DNA from: Streptomyces gossypii | GTDB taxonomy: Bacteria; Actinomycetota; Actinomycetes; Streptomycetales; Streptomycetaceae | NCBI RefSeq assembly: GCF_025165795.1 | Contig: NZ_JAJAGO010000009.1 | Location: 186,001 to 250,000, forward strand | Length of the DNA: 64,000 nucleotides | Direction of reading: 5' to 3' | Shown here: positions 33,143 through 41,441 of the stretch, piece after piece | Layout of the letters: the number at the start of each line of letters is the position of its first letter | Numbering within the stretch: position 1 is the stretch's first letter | The notes under the pieces: model-generated | What the model saw: the letters and a program-made list of their open reading frames with translations, nothing else | The model's database searches: none | What the model was told of the DNA's origin: nothing | Made by a program: the position numbers and the translations under genes

Positions 33143-33200
33143 CGGACTTCTGTAGGTAGCGCTCAGCATCGGTTGACTGAGGTATGTATGTATGGCGCGA
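33140..33200. other. Right attachment junction (Rhs core side)
   Basis: On the minus strand the Rhs codons GCG CCA TAC are the last of native type; the next eight codons (IHTSVNRC, stop) belong to the element. The TA at 33191-33192 is the proposed core. GTCAA (minus strand, about 33172-33176) mirrors the TTGAC near the left junction. Confidence 0.55.
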
Positions 33201-36200
33201 GGCCGAGGGGGTCGGTTTGGGTGTGGGGGTTGGGGACGTAGGTGTGGGGGTTGGGGGCCGGGTCCAAGCCGAGGGGGTCGGGGGTGAGGTAGCGGGCGGT
33301 GTGGGGGTCGTAGTAGCGGAAGTAGTTGTAGTTCAGGCCGGTTTCCGGGTCGGCGTATTGGCCGGGGAAGCGGAGGGGGCAGTCGACGCTGTTGGGGGCG
33401 GGTATGGCGGGGTTGGGGAGTGGGGTGCCCCACAGAGTTGTGCGGTGCTGCCAGACGGTGTCGCCGTCCGGGGTGACCAGTTCGGTCGGGGTGCCGGTGT
33501 GGTCCGTGAGGACCGCGTAGAGGACGGGGGCGTCGGCGGTTGCGGTCGTGGCCGCGAGGCGGGCGAGGGGGGAGGCGGCTCCGGAGGCGAGAGGCGCGTG
33601 GCGGGTGGTTTGGGTGAGGGGGGTGTGGGTGCCGGGGGTGTAGTCCCAGGTGGTGACGTCGCCGGTGAGGGTGGTCTGCTCCGCGAGGCGGGTGCCGTCC
33701 CAGGTGAAGAGGAGATCGGGCGCGTCGCCGCCGTCCTCGGACACGAGCCGCTTGGTGACGCGGCGGCCGAGGGGGTCGTAGGTGTAGTGCCACTGTTCGC
33801 CGTCGGGGGTGGTGGCGTGGGTGAGCTGGTCGTGGGCGTTCCAGGTGTAGTGCTGGGTGCGGGTCTGGCCGTTGAGTAACTTGCGGGAGGCTTGGAGCAG
33901 GCGGCCCTGGCCGTCGTACGTGTAGTGGGTGCGGCCGGAGCGGTGGAGGAGGGTGCCGGTGTGTTCGCGGTCGTCGGCATCGTCGGCGCCCCCGGTGCTC
34001 TGCGCACGGGTGAGGTTGCCGGTGGAGTCGTAGGCGTAGGTCTCGGTCCAGCCGTGGGCCGTCACGGAGGTGATGCGGCCCTGCGGGTCGAGGTCGAAGC
34101 GGCGGGTGCCGGAGGCGAGTTCGCTGATTTCGGTGAGCAGGCTGTCGGGGCGGTAGGTGTAGGTGCGGTGTTGGAGAAGACCCGCTCCTGCGGCGCCGGA
34201 CTCGCGGGTGAGGGACTGGGTGCGCAGACGGCTGTTGGCGTCCCAGGATTGGCTGAATACGACGTCCGGGCCGAGGCGTCGGGAGACCTCGCGGCCTACG
34301 GCGTCATGGGTGAAGTCCAGGGAACCGCCGTCGGTGGCGAGTTGGGCAGGGCGGCCTGCTGGGTCCCAGGTCCAGATGGAGACCGCGCCACCGGGTGTGG
34401 TGCGCCGGGTGACGCGGCCCACGGCGTCGCGCGTGTACCGGGTGGTGCGGTCGTCGGTGGTCTCGGCCAGGACGCGGCCCAGCGCGTCGTGTTCCCAGGT
34501 GAGGGTGTGGTCGGGGTTGGTGGCGCGGGTGAGGTGACCGGAGGTGTCGTGGGTGAAGGTGGTCTCGTCGCCGCTGTCGGCCGTGGCAGTGCGAATGCGG
34601 CCGAGGGCGTCGTGGGTGTAGCGGAGGGTTTCGCCCGCGCCGTTGGTGCGGGAGGTCAGCCGTCCCGCACCGTCGTGGGTGTAGGTGAGGGTGCGGTCGT
34701 TGAAGTCCGTCTCGGAGGCGAGGTGTCCGGCCGCGTCGTAGGCGTAGGTCCAGCGCAGACCCTGCGGGTTGGTGACCGCAGTCAGGCGCAGCTCCGCGTC
34801 GTAGGCGAAGGCGAAGTCGGTGCCGTCCGGCTCGGTGCGGGTGACCGGGACGTCGAAGGGGCCGTAGCTGTGGCGGGTGGTGTTGCCCATCGGGTCGGTG
34901 TGGGTGAGGAGGCTGCCCTCCGCGTCCCAGGTCCAGGATTCGCGTGCGCCGTCGGGTAGTTCGCGCCAGGCGGGTTTGCCCTCCGGGGTCCAGCCCATCC
35001 GGGTGGTCGCTCCGGTCGCGTCGGCGAGGGCGGTGATGCGGCCGAGGCGGTCCCGGCTGACGGTGGTGGTGTGGCCCAGTTCGTCCGTGACGGCGGTGGG
35101 CAGACCGGCAGCGTTGCAGGTGATGTGGCGGGGGCGGCCCAGCGGGTCGGTGACGGTGGCTGGATGGCCCAGCGGGTCGTACGTGTAGCGGGTCTCGGCG
35201 CCCACCGGGTCGGTGGTGGCCAGGAGGTTGCCGCGTTCGTCCCAGGTGTGCTGCCAGCGGGCGCCGCCCGGCTCGGTGACTTCCAGCGGCAGGCCCAGCG
35301 CGTTGTACGCGGCGCTGGCGCGGCTGCCGTCGGGGAGGGTGACGGCGGTGAGGTTGCCCGCCTCGTCGTAGGTGTGCTCAACGCAGTGGCCCAGCGGGTC
35401 GGTGACCGAGAGGGGGCGGGTGCCGGTGGCGTCCCAGGTGGTGTGGGTGGTGTGGCCGAGTTCGTCCGTCTCCTCGATGATCTGGAAGGCGGCGTCGTGG
35501 CGGTAGAGCCGCCGCTGCCCCAGGGAGTTGGTGACGGTGACCCGCTGCCGCTTCTCGTCGTACTCCAGCGTGCCGGAGAGGAACCCTCCGCTCCCCTCCG
35601 TACGCACCACGCGGCCCCGCGTGTCGTAGCTGTAGGCGTACGACGCGTCGTTGCGGTCCTTCCAGGAGGTGATGCGGCCTTCGGCGTCATAGGTGAACCG
35701 CAGCGGTCGGCCACTGGAGTTGGTCACCTCGCTCAGGTGCCCGGCCTCGTTGTACGCGTAGCGGACCAGGAGAGTCCCGGAGGAAGGAGGAGAGGAAGAG
35801 GAGGGCGGCGTGTAGGCGGAGGGCGGCTCCTCCAGCAGGCGCAGGGCAGTGATGCGGGGGCCGGTGGTCTCGACCGCCAGGTGGTAGCCGCCGGAGTGCC
35901 GGATGGCGAGCGGAGCCCCTTCATCGGAACGGTCGATGTCGATCCGGGCACCGTTGCGGTCCTCGATGCAGGCCAGCGGAAGGTCCAGGACGCCGCTGTC
36001 GTCGACGGGAGTTGGGGTGGCGAAGGTGCGGGTGGTGCCGTCTTCGGGGTTGGTGACGGTGAGCACGCCGTCCGGGCTGCCGTCCCAGAGCAACGGCCAG
36101 CGCGGACCGCACACCGGCAGGGCGGGCTGGCCGGGAACCGGCACGGGATAGACCAGGCGCATGCCGTCCGCTGCCGCGAACACCGCGCCTTCGCTGTCGA

Positions 36201-37155
36201 GTTGGACTCGTTCGTCCACCGTCGAGGCCCAGCTCGAACCGAACCATCCGCCTATCCGGTAGGAGGAGAGGTGGGTGCGCTCGAAGACGAGCGGGAGGGC
36301 GCCCGGCAGTTCCACGTCCGTCTGCGGCAGCAGCATCTCGCCGGTGGCCACGTCGATCGGGTCGAGGTCGGCCTTGACGCCCTTGGGCGGCCGGGCCCAG
36401 GCGGGTATCTCGGCGCCGTTGGGGCGCATCCTGACCCCGGGCGGAATCCGCACACCGTCGAAGTGCGGCCCCTTCAGGAACGGGGCCATCGCGCCGCCGA
36501 AGATGCCGCCGTACAGCATGCCGTCCCTGGAGGCCTGTGCGGTCGATCCGGGGTTGTAGCCGTCCTGGAGTCCGGCGCTGATCCGCATCGGCTGAGCGAC
36601 GGCGAGGTTGAACACGACGGATTCCACCCCGCCGAACGCCGCACCGAGCAGGGCGGTCGTGGCGATACGGGCCGCTGCCGCGGCCAATGTCCCGCCGATC
36701 GCCAGGGCGGCCTCGCCGACGGCGGCCGCGGCGGCAGCCGCCGGCCCGGATGCGGCTCCGAGGGTGAGCCAGGTGGCCGTGATACCCGCGACGATGACCA
36801 CGGCTTCGACGGCGATCACGGTGTTGATCTCGGACTTGACCCTGTCGATTTCGTCCGCGAACTCGTCAAGCCCCTTGGCCATGGCTCGGACCGCGTCTTC
36901 CAGGTCCTGCAGCCAGCCCGCTTCCTGGTGGTAGTAGCGGTGCCAGAAGACGGTGAAGGCGTCGATGGCCTCGCCGTCGTTGTTGCGGATGAGGGCGCTG
37001 GCCTTGCCGTCCGTGGCCCGGCGCACCTCGTCGATCGTGGTGGCGAACTCCCGCCAGGCGGTCGCCGCCTCCCGGCACTTGTCCTCATCGGCGTCCGGCC
37101 ACCACATCCCGAACGATTCGATGAGCCATTCCTTGGCCTCCTCGAAGGCCCCCAT
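33163..37155 (-). CDS. Rhs/YD-repeat polymorphic toxin, toxin tip removed by insertion
   Basis: 1330 aa. N-terminal helical region (about 1-115: WWPDADEDKCREAATAWREF), then an Ala-rich hydrophobic segment (about 117-195). A DUF6531-type start of the Rhs barrel follows (DPIDVATGEMLLPQTDVELP, about 265-285), then some 25 YD repeats (forms such as YTYDPLGHPATVTDPLGRP) up to about residue 1200. The closing RHS core RFPGQYADPETGLNYNYFRY with DPLGLDP and DPLGLAPY ends the native part. In intact family members a variable toxin of 80-150 aa follows DPLGLAP; here the frame enters the mobile element and stops. The gene start overlaps the stop of the WXG100-like gene (TGATG), so both are one operon. The Rhs barrel normally encloses the toxin. 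Confidence 0.92.
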   Translation of the reverse strand: MGAFEEAKEWLIESFGMWWPDADEDKCREAATAWREFATTIDEVRRATDGKASALIRNNDGEAIDAFTVFWHRYYHQEAGWLQDLEDAVRAMAKGLDEFADEIDRVKSEINTVIAVEAVVIVAGITATWLTLGAASGPAAAAAAAVGEAALAIGGTLAAAAARIATTALLGAAFGGVESVVFNLAVAQPMRISAGLQDGYNPGSTAQASRDGMLYGGIFGGAMAPFLKGPHFDGVRIPPGVRMRPNGAEIPAWARPPKGVKADLDPIDVATGEMLLPQTDVELPGALPLVFERTHLSSYRIGGWFGSSWASTVDERVQLDSEGAVFAAADGMRLVYPVPVPGQPALPVCGPRWPLLWDGSPDGVLTVTNPEDGTTRTFATPTPVDDSGVLDLPLACIEDRNGARIDIDRSDEGAPLAIRHSGGYHLAVETTGPRITALRLLEEPPSAYTPPSSSSPPSSGTLLVRYAYNEAGHLSEVTNSSGRPLRFTYDAEGRITSWKDRNDASYAYSYDTRGRVVRTEGSGGFLSGTLEYDEKRQRVTVTNSLGQRRLYRHDAAFQIIEETDELGHTTHTTWDATGTRPLSVTDPLGHCVEHTYDEAGNLTAVTLPDGSRASAAYNALGLPLEVTEPGGARWQHTWDERGNLLATTDPVGAETRYTYDPLGHPATVTDPLGRPRHITCNAAGLPTAVTDELGHTTTVSRDRLGRITALADATGATTRMGWTPEGKPAWRELPDGARESWTWDAEGSLLTHTDPMGNTTRHSYGPFDVPVTRTEPDGTDFAFAYDAELRLTAVTNPQGLRWTYAYDAAGHLASETDFNDRTLTYTHDGAGRLTSRTNGAGETLRYTHDALGRIRTATADSGDETTFTHDTSGHLTRATNPDHTLTWEHDALGRVLAETTDDRTTRYTRDAVGRVTRRTTPGGAVSIWTWDPAGRPAQLATDGGSLDFTHDAVGREVSRRLGPDVVFSQSWDANSRLRTQSLTRESGAAGAGLLQHRTYTYRPDSLLTEISELASGTRRFDLDPQGRITSVTAHGWTETYAYDSTGNLTRAQSTGGADDADDREHTGTLLHRSGRTHYTYDGQGRLLQASRKLLNGQTRTQHYTWNAHDQLTHATTPDGEQWHYTYDPLGRRVTKRLVSEDGGDAPDLLFTWDGTRLAEQTTLTGDVTTWDYTPGTHTPLTQTTRHAPLASGAASPLARLAATTATADAPVLYAVLTDHTGTPTELVTPDGDTVWQHRTTLWGTPLPNPAIPAPNSVDCPLRFPGQYADPETGLNYNYFRYYDPHTARYLTPDPLGLDPAPNPHTYVPNPHTQTDPLGLAPYIHTSVNRC

Positions 37156-37574
37156 CAGCCGTGCTGGCCGTCACCCTGCTCCGGCGGCGCAGGCGGGACC
37201 GGTGGCGCCATCGGCGGACGCCACTCCGGTCCCGCCGCCCACTCGGGCGGCGGGGCCATGTCGTTGAACATGCCCCGGATGCCCTCTTCGTTGTCCACAT
37301 GGCCATCGGTCATGTCGGTCATCGCGGCTTTGACGCTGGCCAGGCCCTGGACCAGAATCCCGACCGCGTACTCGATCTTCATGCGCTGGTCGGAGTAGGT
37401 CTCGGCGAACTTCCGCACCTGCTCCTCGCCGCCCCAGGGCTGCCCCAGCGCGGCGAGCTTGGTCCCCAGCGTCGTCGCACCCTCCAGCAGCTTCGTGCTC
37501 TGGGTCTGAAAGGTCGGAGCGGCGGACTTCAGATCCGCGGTGGATATGTTCAGGACCTTGTCGGGCACGCCCAT
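37155..37574 (-). CDS. WXG100-like protein upstream of Rhs
   Basis: 139 aa, ATG start with AGGGAG upstream. Helical, with a turn LGQPWGGEEQVRKFAETYSD that resembles the W-x-G hairpin of ESX/type VII substrates, followed by a second helix and a Pro-rich tail (PPMAPPVPPAPPEQG). It overlaps the Rhs start by one base. Proteins of this type are partners or export adaptors of large LXG/Rhs toxins, which suggests delivery by a type VII system located elsewhere. Confidence 0.75.
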   Translation of the reverse strand: MGVPDKVLNISTADLKSAAPTFQTQSTKLLEGATTLGTKLAALGQPWGGEEQVRKFAETYSDQRMKIEYAVGILVQGLASVKAAMTDMTDGHVDNEEGIRGMFNDMAPPPEWAAGPEWRPPMAPPVPPAPPEQGDGQHG

Positions 37575-37805
37575 GACGGCTCCCTGTGACGACTACAATG
37601 CGTGGTCATCAATATACAGTCAGGTGTTCGGTGGGCGGCGTTGGGGCCAAGTCCGCAAGTCATGCGCCTGTCTTGGTGGCTCGGTTGGCTTCCCGTGGAG
37701 ATCCGTAAGCGGAGTTTCCGGTTCGGGTGAATTCTCGAACTTCGTTACTCACTGTGGTCGACTGGCGCGTAGATTGGTGACGGATGCTGCACGCACGGTG
37801 AGTAC

Positions 37806-38687
37806 GTGGTGGAGGTGGCGGGTGTGGGGACTGCGGAGCACGCGGCAGACGGCGCGGACGTGGAGGACTGGGGCTCGGGGCTGGAGGATGACAGCGCAGC
37901 CGTGCTGAAGATGGTCGCTCGCCAGATCAAGCTGTGGCGGGAGGCGGCCGGCCTGCGGCAGGCGGAGTTGGGCGAGGCGATCGGATACAGCGAGGACCTG
38001 GTCTCGGCGGTCGAGCGGAGGCGGCGGGTGCCTCAGCCGGAGTTCCTGGACGCGGCAGACCGGGTGCTGGGAGCGGGCGGCAAGATCGCGGAGATGAAGC
38101 GGGACGTGGCGGAAGCCCGGTATCCGAAGAAGGTCCGCGACCTGGCGAAGCTTGAGGCGGACGCGGTCGAGCTCGGCGCGTACGGGAACCACAACCTGCA
38201 TGGCCTGTTGCAGACGGAGGAGTACACGCGAGCGCTGTTCGGAGTGCGGCGTCCTGCGCTCAGCCCGGACGATCTCGAACGATTCGTCTCCGCTCGGCTC
38301 GCGCGGCAGGCCATCTTCGAGCGACAGCCGTCGCCCACGCTCACCTTCGTCCAGGAGGAGGTCACCCTGCACCGTCCCATCGGGGGTAGAGCAGTCCTTC
38401 GCCGTCAGCTGGAGCAGCTGCTGTTCGCCGGTCAGCTGCGGCATGTCGAGATCCAGGTCATGCCGACGAACCGTGAGGACCACGCGGGGATGGGCGGTGA
38501 GCTTCAGGTCCTGAAGCTCAAGGACGGGACGGCCGTCGGGCATTCCGAGGCTCAGTTGACCAGTCGCCTTGTGTCCGACCCCAAGCAGGTTCAGTTGCTG
38601 GACATGCGGTATGGGATCATCCGGTCGCAGGCTCTCAGCCCGTGGGAGTCTTTGGCCTTCATCGAGAAAGTGCTGGGGGAGACATGA
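37806..38687 (+). CDS. XRE-family regulator with DUF5753 domain (second copy)
   Basis: 293 aa from GTG 37806; later in-frame GTG codons are possible starts. HTH around residues 36-90 (VARQIKLWREAAGLRQAELG, then EAIGYSEDLVSAVERRRRVP). The DUF5753 part has YGNHNLHGLLQTEEYTRALF and EEVTLHRPIGGRAVLRRQLE. Divergent from the WXG-Rhs operon and outside the mobile element. Its stop overlaps the start of a DUF397 gene (ATGA). It could control the toxin operon. Confidence 0.9.
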   Translation: MVEVAGVGTAEHAADGADVEDWGSGLEDDSAAVLKMVARQIKLWREAAGLRQAELGEAIGYSEDLVSAVERRRRVPQPEFLDAADRVLGAGGKIAEMKRDVAEARYPKKVRDLAKLEADAVELGAYGNHNLHGLLQTEEYTRALFGVRRPALSPDDLERFVSARLARQAIFERQPSPTLTFVQEEVTLHRPIGGRAVLRRQLEQLLFAGQLRHVEIQVMPTNREDHAGMGGELQVLKLKDGTAVGHSEAQLTSRLVSDPKQVQLLDMRYGIIRSQALSPWESLAFIEKVLGET

Positions 38688-38890
38688 CCTGCAAGTCCTC
38701 TGCCGAAGGCTCGCCGACGCCTGCCTGGTTCAAGAGCAGCTACAGCGGCAGCAACAACAATGACTGCGTCGAGGTCGCGGCGATACCCGGCGTCGTCCGG
38801 GTGCGGGACTCGAAGGACCCGCAGGGTCCGGCGCTCGCGTTGTCGCCCGCCGCGTGGGCTGCCTTCGTCTCGTACGAGGGTCAGCGCTGA
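38684..38890 (+). CDS. DUF397 protein (second copy)
   Basis: 68 aa, coupled to the preceding regulator by an ATGA overlap. DUF397 core: WFKSSYSGSNNNDCVEVAAI, VRVRDSKDPQGPALALSPAA and W-x2-FV. Partner of the XRE-DUF5753 protein. Confidence 0.9.
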   Translation: MTCKSSAEGSPTPAWFKSSYSGSNNNDCVEVAAIPGVVRVRDSKDPQGPALALSPAAWAAFVSYEGQR

Positions 38891-39320
38891 TCCCGATGAC
38901 CGACGGGTGACCGTCGCGTCACCGGTCGTGACCGGGGTGCGTTAGAGTCCTGGTGCGGGTGGCGTCGTGGACTCGCCTTGGCCCGATTGGCGTGGGTCAA
39001 GCGTGCTATGGCACACTGTGCAGGTTGCTCGGTTGAGTGCCGATGCTGTGCGCCTCCCGTCGGGAGGACTGGAAGCGAGTCCCAAAGTATTCGTCGCCCC
39101 TTGTCAGGGGCGGAAGTACGGGAATCTTCCGGGAAGTGCAGGAGGGGCTTCAGCCAGGTACCGGTGGGATTCTTCCCCCGACTCCTTCCCAGGGAAACCT
39201 TCCTCGGAGAATTCCGGGAGGGGGACGACACGCCCGACCGCGTGGGTCGGGAAGTCGTCGGGGAAGCGAAGGAAGCCGCAGGTTCCAGAGCGTGACGAGA
39301 GACAGGATTGCGAAGTAGCC
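38891..39320 (+). promoter_or_regulatory. S10 operon promoter region and leader
   Basis: 430 bases without a gene. Several hairpins are visible: CGCCCC/GGGGCG around 39095-39112, GGAATCTTCC near 39121, and the shared element at 39227-39250. A promoter is expected near 38987-39017 (TTGGCG with TATGGCACACT), but the spacing is poor. The long structured leader suggests control of the ribosomal supercluster at the RNA level. Confidence 0.5.
39227..39250 (+). promoter_or_regulatory. Leader hairpin shared with rpsL
   Basis: GACAC-G-CCCGACCGCGTGGGTCGG, 70 bases before rpsJ. It differs from the rpsL copy (14004-14027) at a single base. The stem CCGACC/GGTCGG is intact. Confidence 0.6.
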
Positions 39321-39629
39321 ATGGCGGGACAGAAGATCCGCATCCGGCTCAAGGCCTACGACCACGAGGTCATCGACAACTCGGCGAAGAAGATCGTCGA
39401 AACGGTGACGCGTACTGGTGCGTCGGTCGCGGGCCCGGTGCCGCTGCCCACTGAGAAGAACGTGTACTGCGTCATCAAGTCGCCGCACAAGTACAAGGAC
39501 GCGCGGGAGCACTTCGAGATGCGCACCCACAAGCGTCTGATCGACATTCTCGACCCGACCCCCAAGACCGTTGACTCGCTGATGCGCCTGGACCTTCCGG
39601 CCGGCGTTGACATCGAGATCAAGCTCTGA
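39321..39629 (+). CDS. rpsJ: 30S ribosomal protein S10
   Basis: 102 aa, MAGQKIRIRLKAYDHEVIDN. It carries the NusE signature HFEMRTHKRLIDI. S10 belongs to the 30S head and, as NusE, also couples to NusG in antitermination. First gene of the S10 operon; rplC follows after 14 bases. The ribosome binding site is weak, so translation may depend on leader structure. Confidence 0.98.
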   Translation: MAGQKIRIRLKAYDHEVIDNSAKKIVETVTRTGASVAGPVPLPTEKNVYCVIKSPHKYKDAREHFEMRTHKRLIDILDPTPKTVDSLMRLDLPAGVDIEIKL

Positions 39630-39643
39630 GAGGCGCGGGAGAG

Positions 39644-40288
39644 ATGACTAAGCAGATGAAGGGTGTCCTGGGCGAGAAGCTCGGCATGACCCAGGTCTGG
39701 GACGAGAACAACCGTGTCGTCCCCGTGACCGTGGTCAAAGCCGGACCCTGCATCGTCACCCAGGTGCGCACCAATGACAAGGACGGCTACAGCGCCGTCC
39801 AGATCGCCTTCGGCGAGATCGACCCGCGCAAGGTGAACAAGCCCCTCAAGGGCCACTTCGCCAAGGCCGACGTCACCCCGCGCCGTCACCTCGTGGAGCT
39901 CCGCACCGCGGACGCCTCCGAGTACACGCTCGGCCAGGAAGTCACCGCCGAGGTCTTCGACTCCGGTCTCAAGGTCGACGTCACCGGTAAGAGCAAGGGC
40001 AAGGGCTTCGCCGGCGGTATGAAGCGTCACGGCTTCCGCGGCGGCAAGGCCTCGCACGGTGCCCACAAGGTGCACCGCAAGCCCGGCTCCATCGGTGGTT
40101 GCGCCACTCCCGGCCGTGTCTTCAAGGGCACCCGGATGGCCGGCCGCATGGGCAATGAGCGGGTCACCACCCAGAACCTGACCGTCCACGCCGTTGACGC
40201 GGAGAAGGGTCTGCTGCTCATCAAGGGCGCGGTCCCCGGTCCGAACGGCGGCCTCGTCCTGGTCCGCACCGCGGCCAAGGGGGCGTGA
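39644..40288 (+). CDS. rplC: 50S ribosomal protein L3
   Basis: 214 aa. KGVLGEKLGMTQVWDENNRV at the N-terminus and KGKGFAGGMKRHGFRGGKAS in the loop that reaches the peptidyl transferase centre. An early-assembly protein of the 50S subunit. GAGAG precedes the start; eight bases separate it from rplD. Confidence 0.98.
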   Translation: MTKQMKGVLGEKLGMTQVWDENNRVVPVTVVKAGPCIVTQVRTNDKDGYSAVQIAFGEIDPRKVNKPLKGHFAKADVTPRRHLVELRTADASEYTLGQEVTAEVFDSGLKVDVTGKSKGKGFAGGMKRHGFRGGKASHGAHKVHRKPGSIGGCATPGRVFKGTRMAGRMGNERVTTQNLTVHAVDAEKGLLLIKGAVPGPNGGLVLVRTAAKGA

Positions 40289-40296
40289 GGTAAAAG

Positions 40297-40983
40297 ATGA
40301 GTACCCCTAACACAATTCATGTTCTTTCGCCGACAGGCGAGAAGGCCGGGTCCGTCGAGCTCCCCGAGAGCATCTTCGGCGTGCAGGTCAGCATTCCGCT
40401 GATCCACCAGGTCGTCACCGCGCAGCTGGCTGCGGCCCGTCAGGGCACGCACAAGACGAAGACGCGCGGCGAGGTCCGCGGCGGTGGCAAGAAGCCGTAC
40501 CGCCAGAAGGGCACCGGCCGCGCCCGCCAGGGTTCGACCCGTGCGCCGCAGTTCGTCGGTGGTGGCGTCGTGCACGGTCCCGTGCCGCGTGACTACTCGC
40601 AGCGGACGCCGAAGAAGATGAAGGTCGCCGCTCTGCGCGGTGCCCTCTCCGACCGCGCGCGTCACGACCGTGTCCACGTCATCGAAGGCGTGGTCGAGGG
40701 CGACATCTCCACAAAGGCCGCCAAGGAGCTCCTCGGCAAGGTCAGCGAGCACAAGAACGTGCTGCTGGTCGCCGAGCGCAGCGACGAGGCCGCGTGGCGC
40801 TCCGCTCGCAACCTGCCCCAGGTGCACCTCCTGGACCCGGGCCAGCTGAACACGTACGACGTGCTCGTCTCCGACGACGTGGTCTTCACCAAGGCCGCTT
40901 TCGAGTCTTTCGTGTCCGGCCCCAAGGCCACTGAGGCCGTCCAGGCCGAAGAGAACACAGAGACCGAAGGGAGCGAGGCCTGA
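40297..40983 (+). CDS. rplD: 50S ribosomal protein L4
   Basis: 228 aa. The extended loop that lines the exit tunnel is present (THKTKTRGEVRGGGKKPYRQ, then GTGRARQGSTRAPQF), with the KG/GRAR segment where macrolide-resistance changes occur unaltered. The C-terminus is acidic (EENTETEGSEA). In E. coli L4 represses this operon. The stop overlaps the rplW start (TGATG). Confidence 0.98.
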   Translation: MSTPNTIHVLSPTGEKAGSVELPESIFGVQVSIPLIHQVVTAQLAAARQGTHKTKTRGEVRGGGKKPYRQKGTGRARQGSTRAPQFVGGGVVHGPVPRDYSQRTPKKMKVAALRGALSDRARHDRVHVIEGVVEGDISTKAAKELLGKVSEHKNVLLVAERSDEAAWRSARNLPQVHLLDPGQLNTYDVLVSDDVVFTKAAFESFVSGPKATEAVQAEENTETEGSEA

Positions 40984-41402
40984 TGGCTACGCGACACCCG
41001 AGCGTGGCGCCCAAGGCGGCGAAGGTCGCCAAGGCCGCGCGACTGGCCAAGGCCCGTCGCATCGCGACCGAGGGCAAGGTCACCGTTGAGACGCCGCCGA
41101 GCAAGGCCTTCACCGACCCGCGGGACGTGCTGCTGAAGCCCGTGGTCTCGGAGAAGAGCTACGCGCTGCTGGACGAGGGCAAGTACACCTTCATCGTCCA
41201 CCCGAGCGCCAACAAGACCCAGATCAAGCAGGCCGTCGAGGCGGTCTTCTCGGTCAAGGTCTTCGGCGTGAACACGATCAACCGGCAGGGCAAGCGCAAG
41301 CGCACCCGCACCGGTTACGGCAAGCGCGCGGACACCAAGCGCGCCATCGTGACCCTCGCCGAGGGCGACCGCATCGACATCTTCGGCGGTCCGGTCTCCT
41401 GA
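40983..41402 (+). CDS. rplW: 50S ribosomal protein L23
   Basis: 139 aa, longer than E. coli L23 because of a basic N-terminal extension (APKAAKVAKAARLAKARR) found in Streptomyces. Core: DPRDVLLKPVVSEKSYALLD and INRQGKRKRTR. It lies at the tunnel exit and docks trigger factor and SRP. Translationally coupled to rplD. Confidence 0.97.
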   Translation: MATRHPSVAPKAAKVAKAARLAKARRIATEGKVTVETPPSKAFTDPRDVLLKPVVSEKSYALLDEGKYTFIVHPSANKTQIKQAVEAVFSVKVFGVNTINRQGKRKRTRTGYGKRADTKRAIVTLAEGDRIDIFGGPVS

Positions 41403-41441
41403 CGGAGTCCGGTCCGTCCGATATCGGACGAGGACTGACAA

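Larger units (their letters stand above)
25516..33192. mobile_element. Integrative element inserted at the Rhs core/toxin junction
   Basis: About 7.7 kb. It has a large serine integrase at one edge, small ORFs in two opposed blocks and a XRE/DUF397 regulator pair at the other edge. The host sequence on both sides is one Rhs gene: DPLGLAPY on the right, YQDWGTKG on the left, both on the minus strand and in frame once the element is removed. Contents in order: 36-aa leader ORF, integrase, 69-aa, 263-aa, terminase-small-like, 70-aa, then on the minus strand Zn-finger, Nudix and five coupled small genes, then XRE and DUF397 on plus. No capsid, portal, TraB/FtsK, Rep or Xis gene is recognisable. 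Confidence 0.75.

Noticed and set aside
25516..33192. Element as an AICE (conjugative integrative element)
   Set aside because: No TraB/FtsK-like translocase, RepSA, PrimPol or Xis gene could be found; a derived or satellite-type element fits better, though small-gene content resembles AICEs.
33184..37398. Several long plus-strand frames opposite the rhs gene
   Set aside because: Gly/Val-rich antisense images of the YD repeats; no start signals.
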